Positions 9,666-19,970 of a DNA stretch of 64,000 bases are shown here, one piece after another. Made by a program: the position numbers and the translations under genes. How positions within the stretch are numbered: position 1 is the stretch's first letter; every line of letters starts with the position of its first letter. The stretch is from assembly GCA_023105745.1 (NCBI GenBank), contig JALGQZ010000006.1, forward strand, positions 67,332,316 through 67,396,315. The letters run 5' to 3'. Origin of the DNA: Austropuccinia psidii (taxonomy: Eukaryota; Basidiomycota; Pucciniomycetes; Pucciniales; Sphaerophragmiaceae). Below the pieces are notes generated by a model. It did no database searches and was not told the origin of the DNA. It saw only the letters and a list, made by a program, of their open reading frames with translations.

Positions 9666-9835
9666 ACTGTTGTCGGAGGCATGTCGGGAGGGCACTACAC
9701 AAGCGTAAGGGTCATCAGTGGTGTCAGAGGCATGTCGGGAGGGCACTACATGAGCGTAAGGATGGTAAGCGTTGTCGGAGGCATGTCGGGAGGGTACTAC
9801 ACAAGCGTGAGGATGGTAGGGGCGGGGGTGTGAAA
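9666..9835. repeat. 51-bp tandem repeat, about three copies
   Basis: GAGGCATGTCGGG recurs at 9676, 9727 and 9778. Each unit also contains CACTACACAAGCGTAAGG. The AAGCGTAAGGAT and TGTCGGGAGG pieces also appear at the start of the 40-bp minisatellite (4191-4240), so the two arrays are probably related. A + strand frame (9521-9841) turns the repeat into 17-residue repeats; I regard this as incidental. Confidence 0.75.
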
Positions 9836-9841
9836 GCGTAA

Positions 9842-10165
9842 GGAGTGGTGAGGACGGAGAGGGGTGGGCAGTGTCGGAGTCTCATCCGGATGGAGGGCGG
9901 TGCGGGTGCGTAAGCATGCTAAGCGTCGGGGAGGCGGAAGCCAATGAGGTGAAATTACACGAACGTTGCGCATAGTGTTGAAATGGGTTTGGGCTTTGAG
10001 TGACATTCTCATGTGACACATGTGACGATTGACGTTGTCTTGACGCTGACGTGACGTGACCCACTAAATCCAGTGACTATAAAGTGACACTAACGCGACT
10101 GAAGCAAGATTTTATACTGACCGCGGTGCGATGTGAAGTCAATCGCCGACGATTGACGCGAGATT
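9842..10165. other. Intergenic GC-richer segment with TGAC motifs and a hairpin
   Basis: TGACG/GTGAC motifs are dense here (for example TGACGTGACGTGACC near 10050). GTCAATCG (10138) and CGATTGAC (10150) form a perfect 8-bp stem with a 4-base loop. No gene is visible. The segment forms the outer edge against which the gag fragment is cut. Confidence 0.5.
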
Positions 10166-11201
10166 CGCCCTGGTGTTTCTTTTTATTTTCAGTAACATTC
10201 CTTCCTGTATCTCTTGATGATGAGAATCTTTTGGTTACTAATACTCTAGCTTCCAATTCTTGTTCAATGTACTTCTTGAGGATTTTCATAGGTGGTATAA
10301 GGTATCCTCCATCTTCAGCTCTAACCATGAAATTATCTTTAATCATTTCTTTACTTATGGCTCCTTTAATATTAGCTGAAAGACAATCAAATAAATCCTC
10401 ATGGAACATGTTATCTTGAGGAATATACCTGTATCTTAATAAGTAAGTAACAATAGTTTCATATTCTCCCATAAACCTTTTATATTGTGATAGACTACCA
10501 ATTCCTCCATCTTCTTGAGTTTCAGAAAAAAGCTTCATTAGTGAGTCTTTTCTGTATCTTCTTTCAGGTTCAACTCTTCCCCATTTTGTTATGAGATCTT
10601 TCTTGAGCTGTGTCCAATTTCCTTCTTCATAACCTGGCATAGCTTCAATTGCATCACTCACCTTTTGGTTTGTTGTCCAAAATGCCATTTGCATTGCTAG
10701 TTCTTCATCTGTTTCCCCTTCAATTTGAGCTATTCTTTCCACTTTCTTGATAAATTTCTCTACTTCTTCTCCATCAAAATTTAGATTGTAATCTTTTGCT
10801 TTAATTTCAACTACAGGTCTTTCTTGTCTTGGAACTTTCTGCTGTAATGGACTTGGATTATTAGGTGTAGTGACATAAACTCTCCTTGGAATATTTTGAG
10901 TTCTTGTCTCTGTTACTGGAGTAGAGGTTGCTCTAGGACCAGGTGTAGGTGATATTGGTGAGTCTTCAGGCCTAAAATGCCTTGGTAATGTTTGTTCACT
11001 TGGACTGGCTCCAGGTGTGTAAGATGTTTGTTCCCTTCTTTTTCCTTTCTTTTTACTTTGTGTTAATAATAATTCTTGCATTTGCTTCATAAGACTTTGG
11101 ATCTGTACTGTTTGATCTTCCTCTTCACTTTCTTCTGCATACTGTCCTTCTACAGTATCTTCAGGTAATGGTGGTGAGTCAGATGTTGATTGTTGATTCA
11201 T
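10077..11201 (-). mobile_element. Ty3-type LTR retrotransposon gag fragment
   Basis: An open frame of 374 residues. It has a low-complexity N-terminus (Q/S/P/E-rich, then KKKGKRR), followed by a capsid-like domain from about residue 130. The latter includes FDGEEVEKFIKKVERIAQIEG, IEAMPGYEEGNW, LKKDLITKWG, ERRYR and a helical C-terminal part, typical of Ty3-like Gag of rusts and other basidiomycetes. The normal continuation (CCHC zinc knuckle, then protease, RT, RNase H and integrase) is absent. After about residue 345 (near 10165) the frame runs into unrelated sequence (RVNRRRLTSH...), so the element is cut there. Without Pol it cannot move on its own. Confidence 0.8.
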
Positions 11202-11900
11202 TTCTACTTGGTAAAGTGATCCTTTAAATTTTTTTGTACTTTTCTTGTTTTTCTTTGCTTCATGAATTAGCTTGAATAAAAATCTCCTTAATTCTTCCTT
11301 TTCCTTCTGTTCTGTTCTTGGTGTTGCAATGAGTAAATCGATATCCTGAGGTGTTTGATTTTCTGGTGTTCCTTCTTTTACTGGATAATGAAAATGATAT
11401 GATTGATTTGAGGATTGTGATGGTGATGATGATTTGGAATGTGATTTGTTTCCAGATTCCAGATTGTATGAGAGTTTTGATTGTTAATTCTTGATAATGA
11501 TAATTATTTTTGTGAGTTATGTTGATTTGATTATCTTCTTTCTTGATTATTGACTGATTGTTGAATGTTGAAGTTGAAATGGCCACTGTTGGGACACCAC
11601 ATGTGGAACTCCTTTTAGTGTGGGATTGGATAAGGCAGTCCTTGAGGGGGAAATCACAGGTAAACAGTTTTGAATTGCTGAAATAATCCTGTAACCAAGG
11701 GTGCTAATGGTGTTTTAGCTGCCCCTCTGAATATACTAAACAATCTCCCTACAGAGCTCACAAATCAATATTTAAGATTGTGGCTCTACAACTAGAGAAT
11801 ACCTTTTAGCAGTCTCTATCAGACCTATTCAATAATCAGATAAGTAACTTATAAGTTAAAACAGTATAAAATATGATTTTCAAATAATAATATAAGATAA
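11202..11900 (-). mobile_element. Probable leader/LTR side of the gag element
   Basis: Upstream of the gag ATG on the - strand comes about 430 bp of leader. It ends near TGGTGTCCCAACAGTGGCC (about 11582-11602), which resembles the junction between a 5' LTR and a tRNA-primer site. The sequence further upstream would be LTR, but I cannot find its outer end or a second copy. The 108-residue frame at 11260-11586 is probably not a gene. Confidence 0.35.
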
Positions 11901-14900
11901 TTTTAAGGGTAAAACCTTAATAGTATAAGAGGTTGATTTAATATAATAGTAATAATATATATTTTAAGGGGTAAGTTCAATTTGATTTTATATATATTAT
12001 AATACTTAATGGTTTTAGAGGGTAATTGTTAATATAATATAATAATAAGACCTTTAATAATTTATTGGTAAGATATTGCTCAATATATAGAGGATGTTTG
12101 TTAAATATATAAAAGATATAATATAATATAAGGGTAGGTTTTTTTTTGTATATAATAATAGATAGTTGTAAGGTTGGTTTTTTTTTTAATATGAAGATAT
12201 CATAAGACTATTTTTCCTTCATAATGTAAAAGGGTATGGTGATAACCTCAATATTATTGAGTATTATTGATAGTATTATAATTATAAGACTAATAATTTA
12301 AACATAGGGTGGATTAATAATATTAAGTAGACCTTCTGTTAACTACTATTAATTAGAAATCACTATGAATTAAACTTATAAGTCTATAATACTTTTAATA
12401 AAATAACTAGATTACCCTACTAGTAAGGGATGAATAGTTATTCCCCTTCTTGGTATATAACTAATTGGATTCATGGGGAAAAGAGGAAAAAAATGAGGGA
12501 GAGAGGTCCTTTATTTATATTCTTTGGGCTCTCCATAGAGGCACTCAAAAACAAGGGACTTAGAATTTTTCACTTCTTTTGGCTGGGATAATTTTTTAAA
12601 GTGGTGAGATACCATTTGTTTGGTTGATTGCACCATTTTTATGTATGATTATGTAATCTGAGATGTTTTGGCTGGTGTGGAATTTTGAGATGGTGTCATT
12701 TGATCAAGATATTGCACCATTTCTGAAGCTTTATTTATATTTTACTCAAACTTTAATATTATTATGCACAGGCTTGAGGGTATTTAGCTGGTGAGTAATT
12801 TTGAGATGGTGTCATTTGATTAAGATATTGCACCTTTTGTTTGGTTTGTTGCACCATATCTTGGTGGGTTGAGATGATTTTGTACAGCTATTGCACCATA
12901 GGTCTGTGCACTGTTTGAGCTGTAGGTTGAGAATGCTGTGTATTGTGGGGATTCTATTTGTCCTGTATGGGTTTCTTCTTTTCTTTATCTAGCTTAATTC
13001 TGCTTTTAATTTATATTTACTGGCTTATCAGGTGGCTTTGCTTGTATTTCCACAGATATGCTGTGTAATTTAAGGTTTTTGATGGATTTTCCTTGCATAA
13101 ATTAATTGATTTTATTCTTTCTGTCTTGTGACTGTTGATTAATACAGTTTTAATTTATTCCTTATTGAAGTGTCCTCAGGTTAATAACTGAATTTCTGAG
13201 TAATCCAAAGGTTGAGCAGAGCTTGGGTAACTTGAGTGTTACACTACCCCTTTCACTGGTAACTTTAGCATTCTTGTTAGTTTGTCTTTTTCTTTTCCTT
13301 ATTTTATTGTTATTCTTGTAATCAAATGGTCCATTCTTCCAGGATTTGATTATAAGATTATACATTTTGATGAATTTAAGTCCATTTTATTTCTGAATTC
13401 CTCTATTATAGTTGATCAATTATTGATATCTCTTTGTTATTTCTTCAATTTATAGCCTTATAAATGAACTTTCACTTGAAACTGGGCCAATAAGGTATGG
13501 AATACCACATTACCTTCTTTGTTGTAACTAGTTTGCTATATGTAGCTTGACTTTTACATATGAATAATGAAATTGAATAATTTATTTAAACACATACACT
13601 GCCCTTTGGTGCCTGTGCCATGGTTTTATGAGTTAAATCCAGCTTCTTGCTGTAAAATTGACCTTTTGCTGTAAGATTTGAGTGTAAGTCTGCCTGTAGG
13701 CTGGATTTACTGCTGTTTTGGGGTACTATGAGCTTGAGCCTGGTGAAAAACATGGTATGGAATACCACAGTGTATATTCCTATTTTTACATGTAAGAAAG
13801 CAATAACTTCAAAGAGTCATTAAAACTTCATTTCTCAATTAATTCAATTGAAACTCACAAAGATCCCAATTTCATAGTATATGTTTATGAGTTGAAACTT
13901 AATTATATTTTATAATTAAGATACTTTGGTATTTAGTGCTGAAAATACCATATTGAATTATTCTTAATGAAATTTAAGATTTCTTTAAAAATTAATGAAA
14001 AATCTTATTTACAAGATTCTTTCTTGAAATTTTGTCCTTGAGATAATCATAATATTAATTTTCATTTGAATAGATTATTTTTATACTAAACTCTAAAGAT
14101 AATAAGCACTAATTATTTTTAAGACTACTTGTATTTAAGAATTACCCCGTTAACTTAAATTGGCATTGGATATTGGGAGTTTTTAAGCTAAACTCAATTT
14201 TTGCATATGCTTTTTTGAGTTTTGTTGAATAAATTCACTCTGAAAAATCTTCAATCATAGAGGAGGTTTCTAAGGGCATAAAAAATTCTTTTAATGACTA
14301 TTTTCCCCATCAATTTGTACAATCTAATCTTCCAAAGCATAATATGGTATTAACAAAGTATCAATTTATTATAAAGAATTCTTCCGTATTCATTATCTAA
14401 AATATCTATAGATAAAGAATTGAAATCATAGAATATGATTATATTTGTATAATCTTTATTAATTCTTTCATGGGTAAAATTCACAAATCCTCCAAAAGTC
14501 CATTCATTCTTAATCTTGGTGTGTTTTGACTTATCTTTGTTAGATTTTTCTGACCTTTTTTGGTGGATTTTTATCATATAATGTCTTCTAAGTGGTCTTT
14601 ACATCAATCTTCTACTTTTTTCACTTATTATTTTTTGTTTAAAGAATAGTTTCTATAATTATTATTATAAATTTTTGTATAATAATTCCTTTCTAAATAA
14701 TATTATATATTATTTATAACTTGTTTTTTGTTTATCCATTAAATGTAATTTTCTCTTTTAGGGATTTTATATTCTTATTATTATAATTTTCAGTGGGTTC
14801 TAATAATAATAGAATGATTCTTATAGTTTTGATTATCAAATTTGTGAATAATAATATTTTTCTATATAATCCTTTATTAATATCAAAGTTATTGCTATCA

Positions 14901-15054
14901 ATATTAATAATAAGCATATATATTTGTGGTGATCATATTTAAAGATCTTATATTATCTTTGAGGAAAGTCATAGTAATCCTAATTGTATCCCAATTTCAA
15001 TGATATCACTTTTCATTTAATGAAAAACATGGATCTCATTTGTTTAAATTATCC
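11901..15054. other. AT-rich stretch; no gene seen
   Basis: Long AT-rich sequence with many stops in all frames, some loosely repeated phrases (TTGCACCATTT with TTTGATTAAGATATTGCACC near 12700-12900) and no recognisable family. Some of it may be eroded retrotransposon or gene sequence, as with the helicase relic that follows. Confidence 0.6.
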
Positions 15055-15480
15055 TATAAAGGCAATCAATTTCCTGGTCATCATTGGTGGAACTCTAGCC
15101 AGGTTCCTGCTTAATTATCCCAAATAAAGAAGATAAAACCATTTATTTAAGAAAATAATTTCCTTACCATAATATATACATTTTTTGCACATCTCAAAGC
15201 AATACCAACTCCTCCTGTTCCCTTCATTTTTAAGAACACAAGAGCTTGAGGCTTACTTCTGAAATATTCAAGAATTGTTTGTCTTTGCTCCTTATTGAGC
15301 TTTTCATGAAATAAAAAATTCTTTATCCCACTGTCATCAAAATCAAATTTAATACTAATTTGATTATTTTTATCAATTGAATAATTTGGATATGGTGAGA
15401 ATCTTTATGAATCAAATTGGTACTTCCATATCAAGAAACCTTTTATATTCTGAAAAAACCACCTCTTTTTGGAGTTTTAC
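15055..15480 (-). pseudogene. SNF2-family helicase C-terminal relic
   Basis: Reading the - strand, 15480-15412 gives KEVVFSEYKRFLDM, like helicase motif IV of SNF2 proteins. From about 15345 to 15168 the frame reads FHEKLNKEQRQTILEYF and, separately, ALVFLKMKGTGGVGIAL then AKNVYIM, matching the motif V region (usually GGVGLNL). A 61-bp intron (15167-15107, GTAAGG..CAG) joins in phase to EPG-stop-SSTNDDQEIDCLYR, corresponding to the family's EPWWNP..DDQ.IDR.(Y/H)R motif VI. The TAG, the lost Trp pair and Arg-to-Cys show decay. Such proteins are DNA translocases (Rad5/Rad16/CHR-like); the N-terminal ATPase half is not visible. Calls rest on motif recognition only. Confidence 0.65.
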
Positions 15481-15903
15481 CCTCTTCCCTCACATGATTA
15501 ACTAGGTGCACACTTTTGGAACCTTCATTACAATTATATTTTCTTCCTTTCCCTTCCTCCCCTTTCTAGAAATTCAGAATGTTTGCTAAGCTATGTCAAT
15601 TCAGATAGCTTTGTGAAAAATGTAGTAGAGTCCCATTGAGTTCCTTAGGGTATTTTCTTCCCAAAGAATTTGACAACCTAAACATTTGCTTGTGAATAAT
15701 ACTTTTTCTGTTGCTCATAGAGCTAAACTCCAATTTCATGCTGAAGACTTTTTGGAAGATAAAGGACTTTTGATTTCAATCTTCTTAAGGTAAATGTTTG
15801 AATCAAAATATGAAATGAGTGGATGGCACTTTGATCTCCAAATGAAATTGGTGTAATCAAGAAACTGTTCCACAATGCCATAAGACTCCATGGCTCTACC
15901 TGT
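15481..15903. other. Flank of the helicase relic; no clear gene
   Basis: A - strand frame of 63 residues (15736-15927) containing SKCHPLISYF could be another eroded piece of the same helicase gene, but the match is too weak to call. The segment ends at the breakpoint where copy B begins. Confidence 0.4.
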
Positions 15904-16334
15904 ATAAAAATTTAAAAAAAATGTCATTATTTCCTCCTTTTATTTTTTGTAATACTTTCTTTTGAATAAAATATTTGTCTTCAATTATTGTTATGTTCAA
16001 ATTCTATTACATTCTTTGTTCACGTAAAAATTACTTATTTCCTCCTTAGAGAAAAACCCTGATTGCGTGAGAATTATTTTTGTAAGTGCCCCACCAAGAG
16101 TTTGAGTGAGTATTTGTTTTTGTGAACCTCTTTTTCTCAAAATGCGCCAATAGTTGCTGTTATCCTCTCCTATATTTTCTTCTTCCATGGTTTAGAGCCA
16201 TACCCATTCCTAACTGTAAAAAAGCGGGAGGTTCCCGTATGTGAGCAATCGAGTCCAGATTCGTGAAACATGGCCTTTCCTATGGTCACACGCTATTAGT
16301 CTTACTCATGTATTGAATTGTTTAAATTGTCTAG

Positions 16335-16896
16335 AACCTTCACAAGCGTAAGGATTGGTGTGTGACTTGTCGGGAGGCTGCACAGGCGTAAGGATTGGCA
16401 TGTGAATTGTTGGCAGCCTGCACAGGCATAAGGATTGGCGTGTGAATTGTTGGGAGCCTGCACAGGCATAAGAATTTGTCAGCATTGTTGGCAACCCTCC
16501 CATGCGTAAGGATTGGCGTGTGAATCGTCGGAAGCCTGTACAGGCGTAAGGAATTTTAGCACTTTTGGGACCCTCCCCAAGCATAAGGATGGGTGTGTGA
16601 ATTGTTGGGAGCCTGCACAGGCGTAAGAATTGGCGTGTGAATTCTTGGGATCCTGCACAGGCTAAAGAAAATTTCAGCATTGTGGGGAAGCTTCACAAGC
16701 GTAAGAATTGGCGTGTGAATCGTCAAAAGCCTGTAAAGGCGTAAGGATTGGCGTGTAAATTTTCGGGAGCCTGCACAGGCCCAAGGATTGGCGTGTGTAG
16801 CGTTGGCACCCCGCATAGGCGTAAGGAACTTTCAGCATTGTCAGAACCTGCACAAGCATGAGGATTCGCGTGTGAAGCATTGGCATCCTGGACAAT
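16335..16896. repeat. 40-bp minisatellite, copy B
   Basis: Same array as in copy A but one 40-bp unit shorter, which accounts for the 12144-to-12104 change in offset between copies A and B. Confidence 0.9.
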
Positions 16897-17064
16897 AGCA
16901 ACAAACCAGGACAGATGTACGATGGCATGCCACTGTACATAATCCACTTCACCCCTTTTTCATGTGAGACACCCCATCTCCCGCACTCAAATCCATCCAA
17001 TCCTGGTGTATATTGTCCTCTGCCTTACCTCACCATTACTTACCCAACCCACTTGCAAATCTCC

Positions 17065-18276
17065 TCATTCTTTGAATCGGCATGAGATTGTATTACCATC
17101 CCTGATTTGATAGCCCGCTCTCTCGCCAATCTCATAATAGCCATTGCTTTTTTGCCGCACTGTTTTTGCTAACCTGCTTGAGCATTGTGCGGACATACCC
17201 ACTAGTGTCGTGCTTTCATTGTCCTGTGCTGGATCAGTATAATGAACAAATGTACTACTGGCCCACACTACCTGAATGAGCCCATGACATGCGGATAGAT
17301 CAATCCAAAAATGCTCATTTGGGAAAATCAATTTTCCCCCTGTACACCGCTTTGACGCATCTCTTTGAATTTGGCCGGTCCGCTTATCAGCTTGAAACCA
17401 CCATCCCGAAGCATACAGCGATGCATCCTTATCAACATGAGGTGCGTTTTTGAATCCATTCATGGTGAAAGTGAGTGTGGAAGCGAACTCGAATGCACCC
17501 TGATTTGCCGGAATATCGCCTTCATAGTTGACTTGATCAAAAGACGGAACCCCCAATGAGTTGTAGCAATTTTGAATCTTCTGAAATAAATTATCCCCAA
17601 CATATCGTAAGGATTGACCTAGAATGCGACCCACCGAGCTAAGATTGGCACCTCGGTCCCGCCATTCATCTTTTGCATTTTCAATTTTGCCAGCACTACC
17701 ATACAGACCAAATTGTTCATTCTTCGTGGTGCATTTGCGCCACCCAATCGCAAACATAAATCCCTCCAGTAATGCTCCATTTGTTGCAATAGGGTCGGTG
17801 AAACTCTTTTCGCGAAATAGGAATTGTGATAATTCATCCCATTGATTGACCTCGACTTCACTCATTGTTGTGAATGGTCGGAATTCGACAAGGGCAATGA
17901 GTAATCCGGTTGAAGAGAAAATTGCCACACGCCCAAAGTGACTGCGTTTGATCTGATTGACATCCACAAGCCTCCGAATTTCACTTGGGGTGATATTTGC
18001 TGATACTGGCATTGATATTTGTGCTGTTGGGCGAGAGGAGGAAAACAACCTATTCATTCGGGTCGTTTTGCGCTCATTTGTCTTTTGGGATCTGCTACTA
18101 TTCCCGAGTGGTTGAGGGATCACTACGTGTTGAAGCACACAAGATATCAGATACTGCCAAGGAGCTTTCTTCGGCACACATCCTTTGACTTCCCTGTTGG
18201 AGCCCACATGACATTGGCACAATCTGAACCGACTAAAGCCCATGTTCTTCAGTGGGGCCCAATGAGGGTGCCACAT
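17065..18276 (-). CDS. Tet/JBP-like 2OG-Fe(II) oxygenase, copy B
   Basis: A 403-residue ORF collinear with copy A, with the putative metal ligands H280, D282 and H345 retained. It differs by Ser112 (Ile in A and C; a transversion), Asp161 and Glu385. The upstream AT run and the palindromes on both sides are kept. Its converging partner, the Zn2Cys6 gene, is missing because copy B is truncated. Confidence 0.75.
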   Translation of the reverse strand: MWHPHWAPLKNMGFSRFRLCQCHVGSNREVKGCVPKKAPWQYLISCVLQHVVIPQPLGNSSRSQKTNERKTTRMNRLFSSSRPTAQISMPVSANITPSEIRRLVDVNQIKRSHFGRVAIFSSTGLLIALVEFRPFTTMSEVEVNQWDELSQFLFREKSFTDPIATNGALLEGFMFAIGWRKCTTKNEQFGLYGSAGKIENAKDEWRDRGANLSSVGRILGQSLRYVGDNLFQKIQNCYNSLGVPSFDQVNYEGDIPANQGAFEFASTLTFTMNGFKNAPHVDKDASLYASGWWFQADKRTGQIQRDASKRCTGGKLIFPNEHFWIDLSACHGLIQVVWASSTFVHYTDPAQDNESTTLVGMSAQCSSRLAKTVRQKSNGYYEIGERAGYQIRDGNTISCRFKE

Positions 18277-18986
18277 AAATGTGGAAGCATATATATATAT
18301 CTATATATATACACTGAGATTAAGCGAGTAACTCACACTTTCCTTCCTCAGCCCGACGCTTTCTCGCGAGTTCCCTTTTACGCTCTTTTCCTTTTTTCGT
18401 GAATGGCATGCTTTCAGCAGAAAATGAAATGAAACCGAATGATTACTGATTTCTTAATATCACCTAAATTGGATTGCGGTGGATGAATCTTTTTTAATTG
18501 CGGCTAAAAAGAAAGCTCATGCCTGACCTTGGCAAATTCACGATCTCAAATACCTGAACCTGAAAATTGCAGTGGATAGTGCATTATTCAATTTTACACA
18601 TTGATGTTCCCATGCAATCACTTTCCAATCCAACCATTTGGAATATTGCAAGCACACGCAAATGCAATATGCATCCTGCTGCGGATCCCTAGCTATCCTA
18701 GTCCTCTTGAAAGACACAGGAACATTTGGCCTATTATGGGCTGGCGGAAAGTGATAAACGCGACTTCGCGCAATGCACCCGCGTGTGCTACTCGCGGGCA
18801 CATCACCTGACTCAGCTTGCGTCTTGTCGGAGTCTTTGCAATGATGTACGGAGGCATGCCGCCGTACAATTACTATTGGTACTCAGACTGTGGCATCCGG
18901 GAAGTAGTAGGATAGGAAGTCATGATTATTAAATTCATAAATAACTTTGCAAAATTCAATTACAATCTATCTAGTACAAAGCTAAT

Positions 18987-19571
18987 CTAAAACGGGTCAA
19001 TCCTGGTTGTGAGTTTAGCTGACCTGGGTACCGTCAAGGTGACCTCATCACTTGAACCAAGCCCGCGATTCGCCACCCAGGCATCACCAAAGTCTAATAC
19101 TAAGCATCGTGCAAAATCAAATCTAAGAGGTACAGTGGGGTTAAAAGACTCTGATGAGAAGAAACTTTTATTCAGTAAATTACATATATACTTATTAGTA
19201 CGTAGCCACACTGGCTCCACTAGATTTTTACCCTCTGAAAGTTTTGCGGAAATGTCAATTAGTGCTAAAGCCCCTTTAACTGAGCTTGTTCTCCAGTCAT
19301 CTGAGCATACCATCAAACCACGAACCCCCGCCACACAGAATGCCGCTAATATACCATAGCAAATTCGATTGATTCCAAGATTCTTGTGACATGCCAAAAG
19401 ATCTTTGATGGCCTCATTTTTTTTTGAGTTCGTGAGTTTGCCTTTGATGCCATTAACTTCGACCTTTGTATGTGCACGTACCATGTTGTATGCAATCATC
19501 AAATGGATAACTGTATCCATTAGATCCTCCAGGTTCTTGTGCGGCTTTGTGGATATCTCATTGTCAGCCCC
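18987..19571 (-). pseudogene. 3' fragment of the unknown gene, copy B
   Basis: It matches copy A 6883-7467 and is cut inside the last exon at the unit junction (19571/19572). The remaining frame is open and can start at an internal Met (19520), giving 177 residues to the same TAG. Nothing upstream supplies the missing exons. Confidence 0.85.
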
Positions 19572-19811
19572 AGATGGCCTGTGGTTACGTGCATGGTCTT
19601 GATGGAGGTGGGCCTCTTGGGCTCATAATTTTCATATCCGATTTGGGGCATATATCAAGGCAAGGTGGCCAAAATGTGGGTGCACCATTATGACTGCTGG
19701 ATCTGCAGCGAGTTACGAAACATTTGGTGGAACAAGGCTGACATTAGCACATCCGAAATTGGGTGGGTTGTAGCAGCTTATTGTGGAGGGCATATTAGAG
19801 GCATGCGGTCA

Positions 19812-19835
19812 TGTTCGCTGGTGTGACAGCGAACA
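19812..19835. repeat. Inverted repeat related to the palindromes
   Basis: TGTTCGCTG and CAGCGAACA form a perfect 9-bp stem around GTGTGA. Total length and outer TGTTCG/CGAACA arms resemble the GGCATGCC palindromes, but the core differs. It recurs at 27679-27702. Confidence 0.75.
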
Positions 19836-19944
19836 ATGAGCGTATCCTCCCCAGGTTAATTATTCACAGGGACCTACTGGGCAATGTTGGCAGTTTCAAA
19901 GGGCAATCTCACTGTGGGGATGTTTGTGTGTGGGCGGGTGAGAT

Positions 19945-19970
19945 ATGTTCGGTGGCATGCCACCAAACAT
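19945..19970. repeat. GGCATGCC-centred palindrome 3
   Basis: A 26-bp palindrome with arms ATGTT(C)GG/CC(A)AACAT and core TGGCATGCCA. It occurs in the 424-bp leader of copy C and again at 27812-27837 in copy D. It has the same centre and arm design as palindromes 1 and 2 but a diverged arm sequence. Confidence 0.8.

Larger units (their letters stand above)
15904..19571. repeat. Subtelomeric 7.9-kb tandem unit, copy B (5'-truncated)
   Basis: It corresponds to copy A 3760-7467, at offset 12144 before the minisatellite and 12104 after it. The 40-bp difference is exactly one minisatellite unit. The left break falls at the last codon of the Zn2Cys6 gene, so that gene is absent here. The right end runs straight into copy C. 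It carries one intact Tet-like ORF and a truncated copy of the unknown gene. Confidence 0.95.

Noticed and set aside
9521..9841. 106-residue + strand frame with RRHVGRALHKRK repeats
   Set aside because: Its body is the 51-bp repeat (51 is a multiple of three); no homologue features or splice structure.
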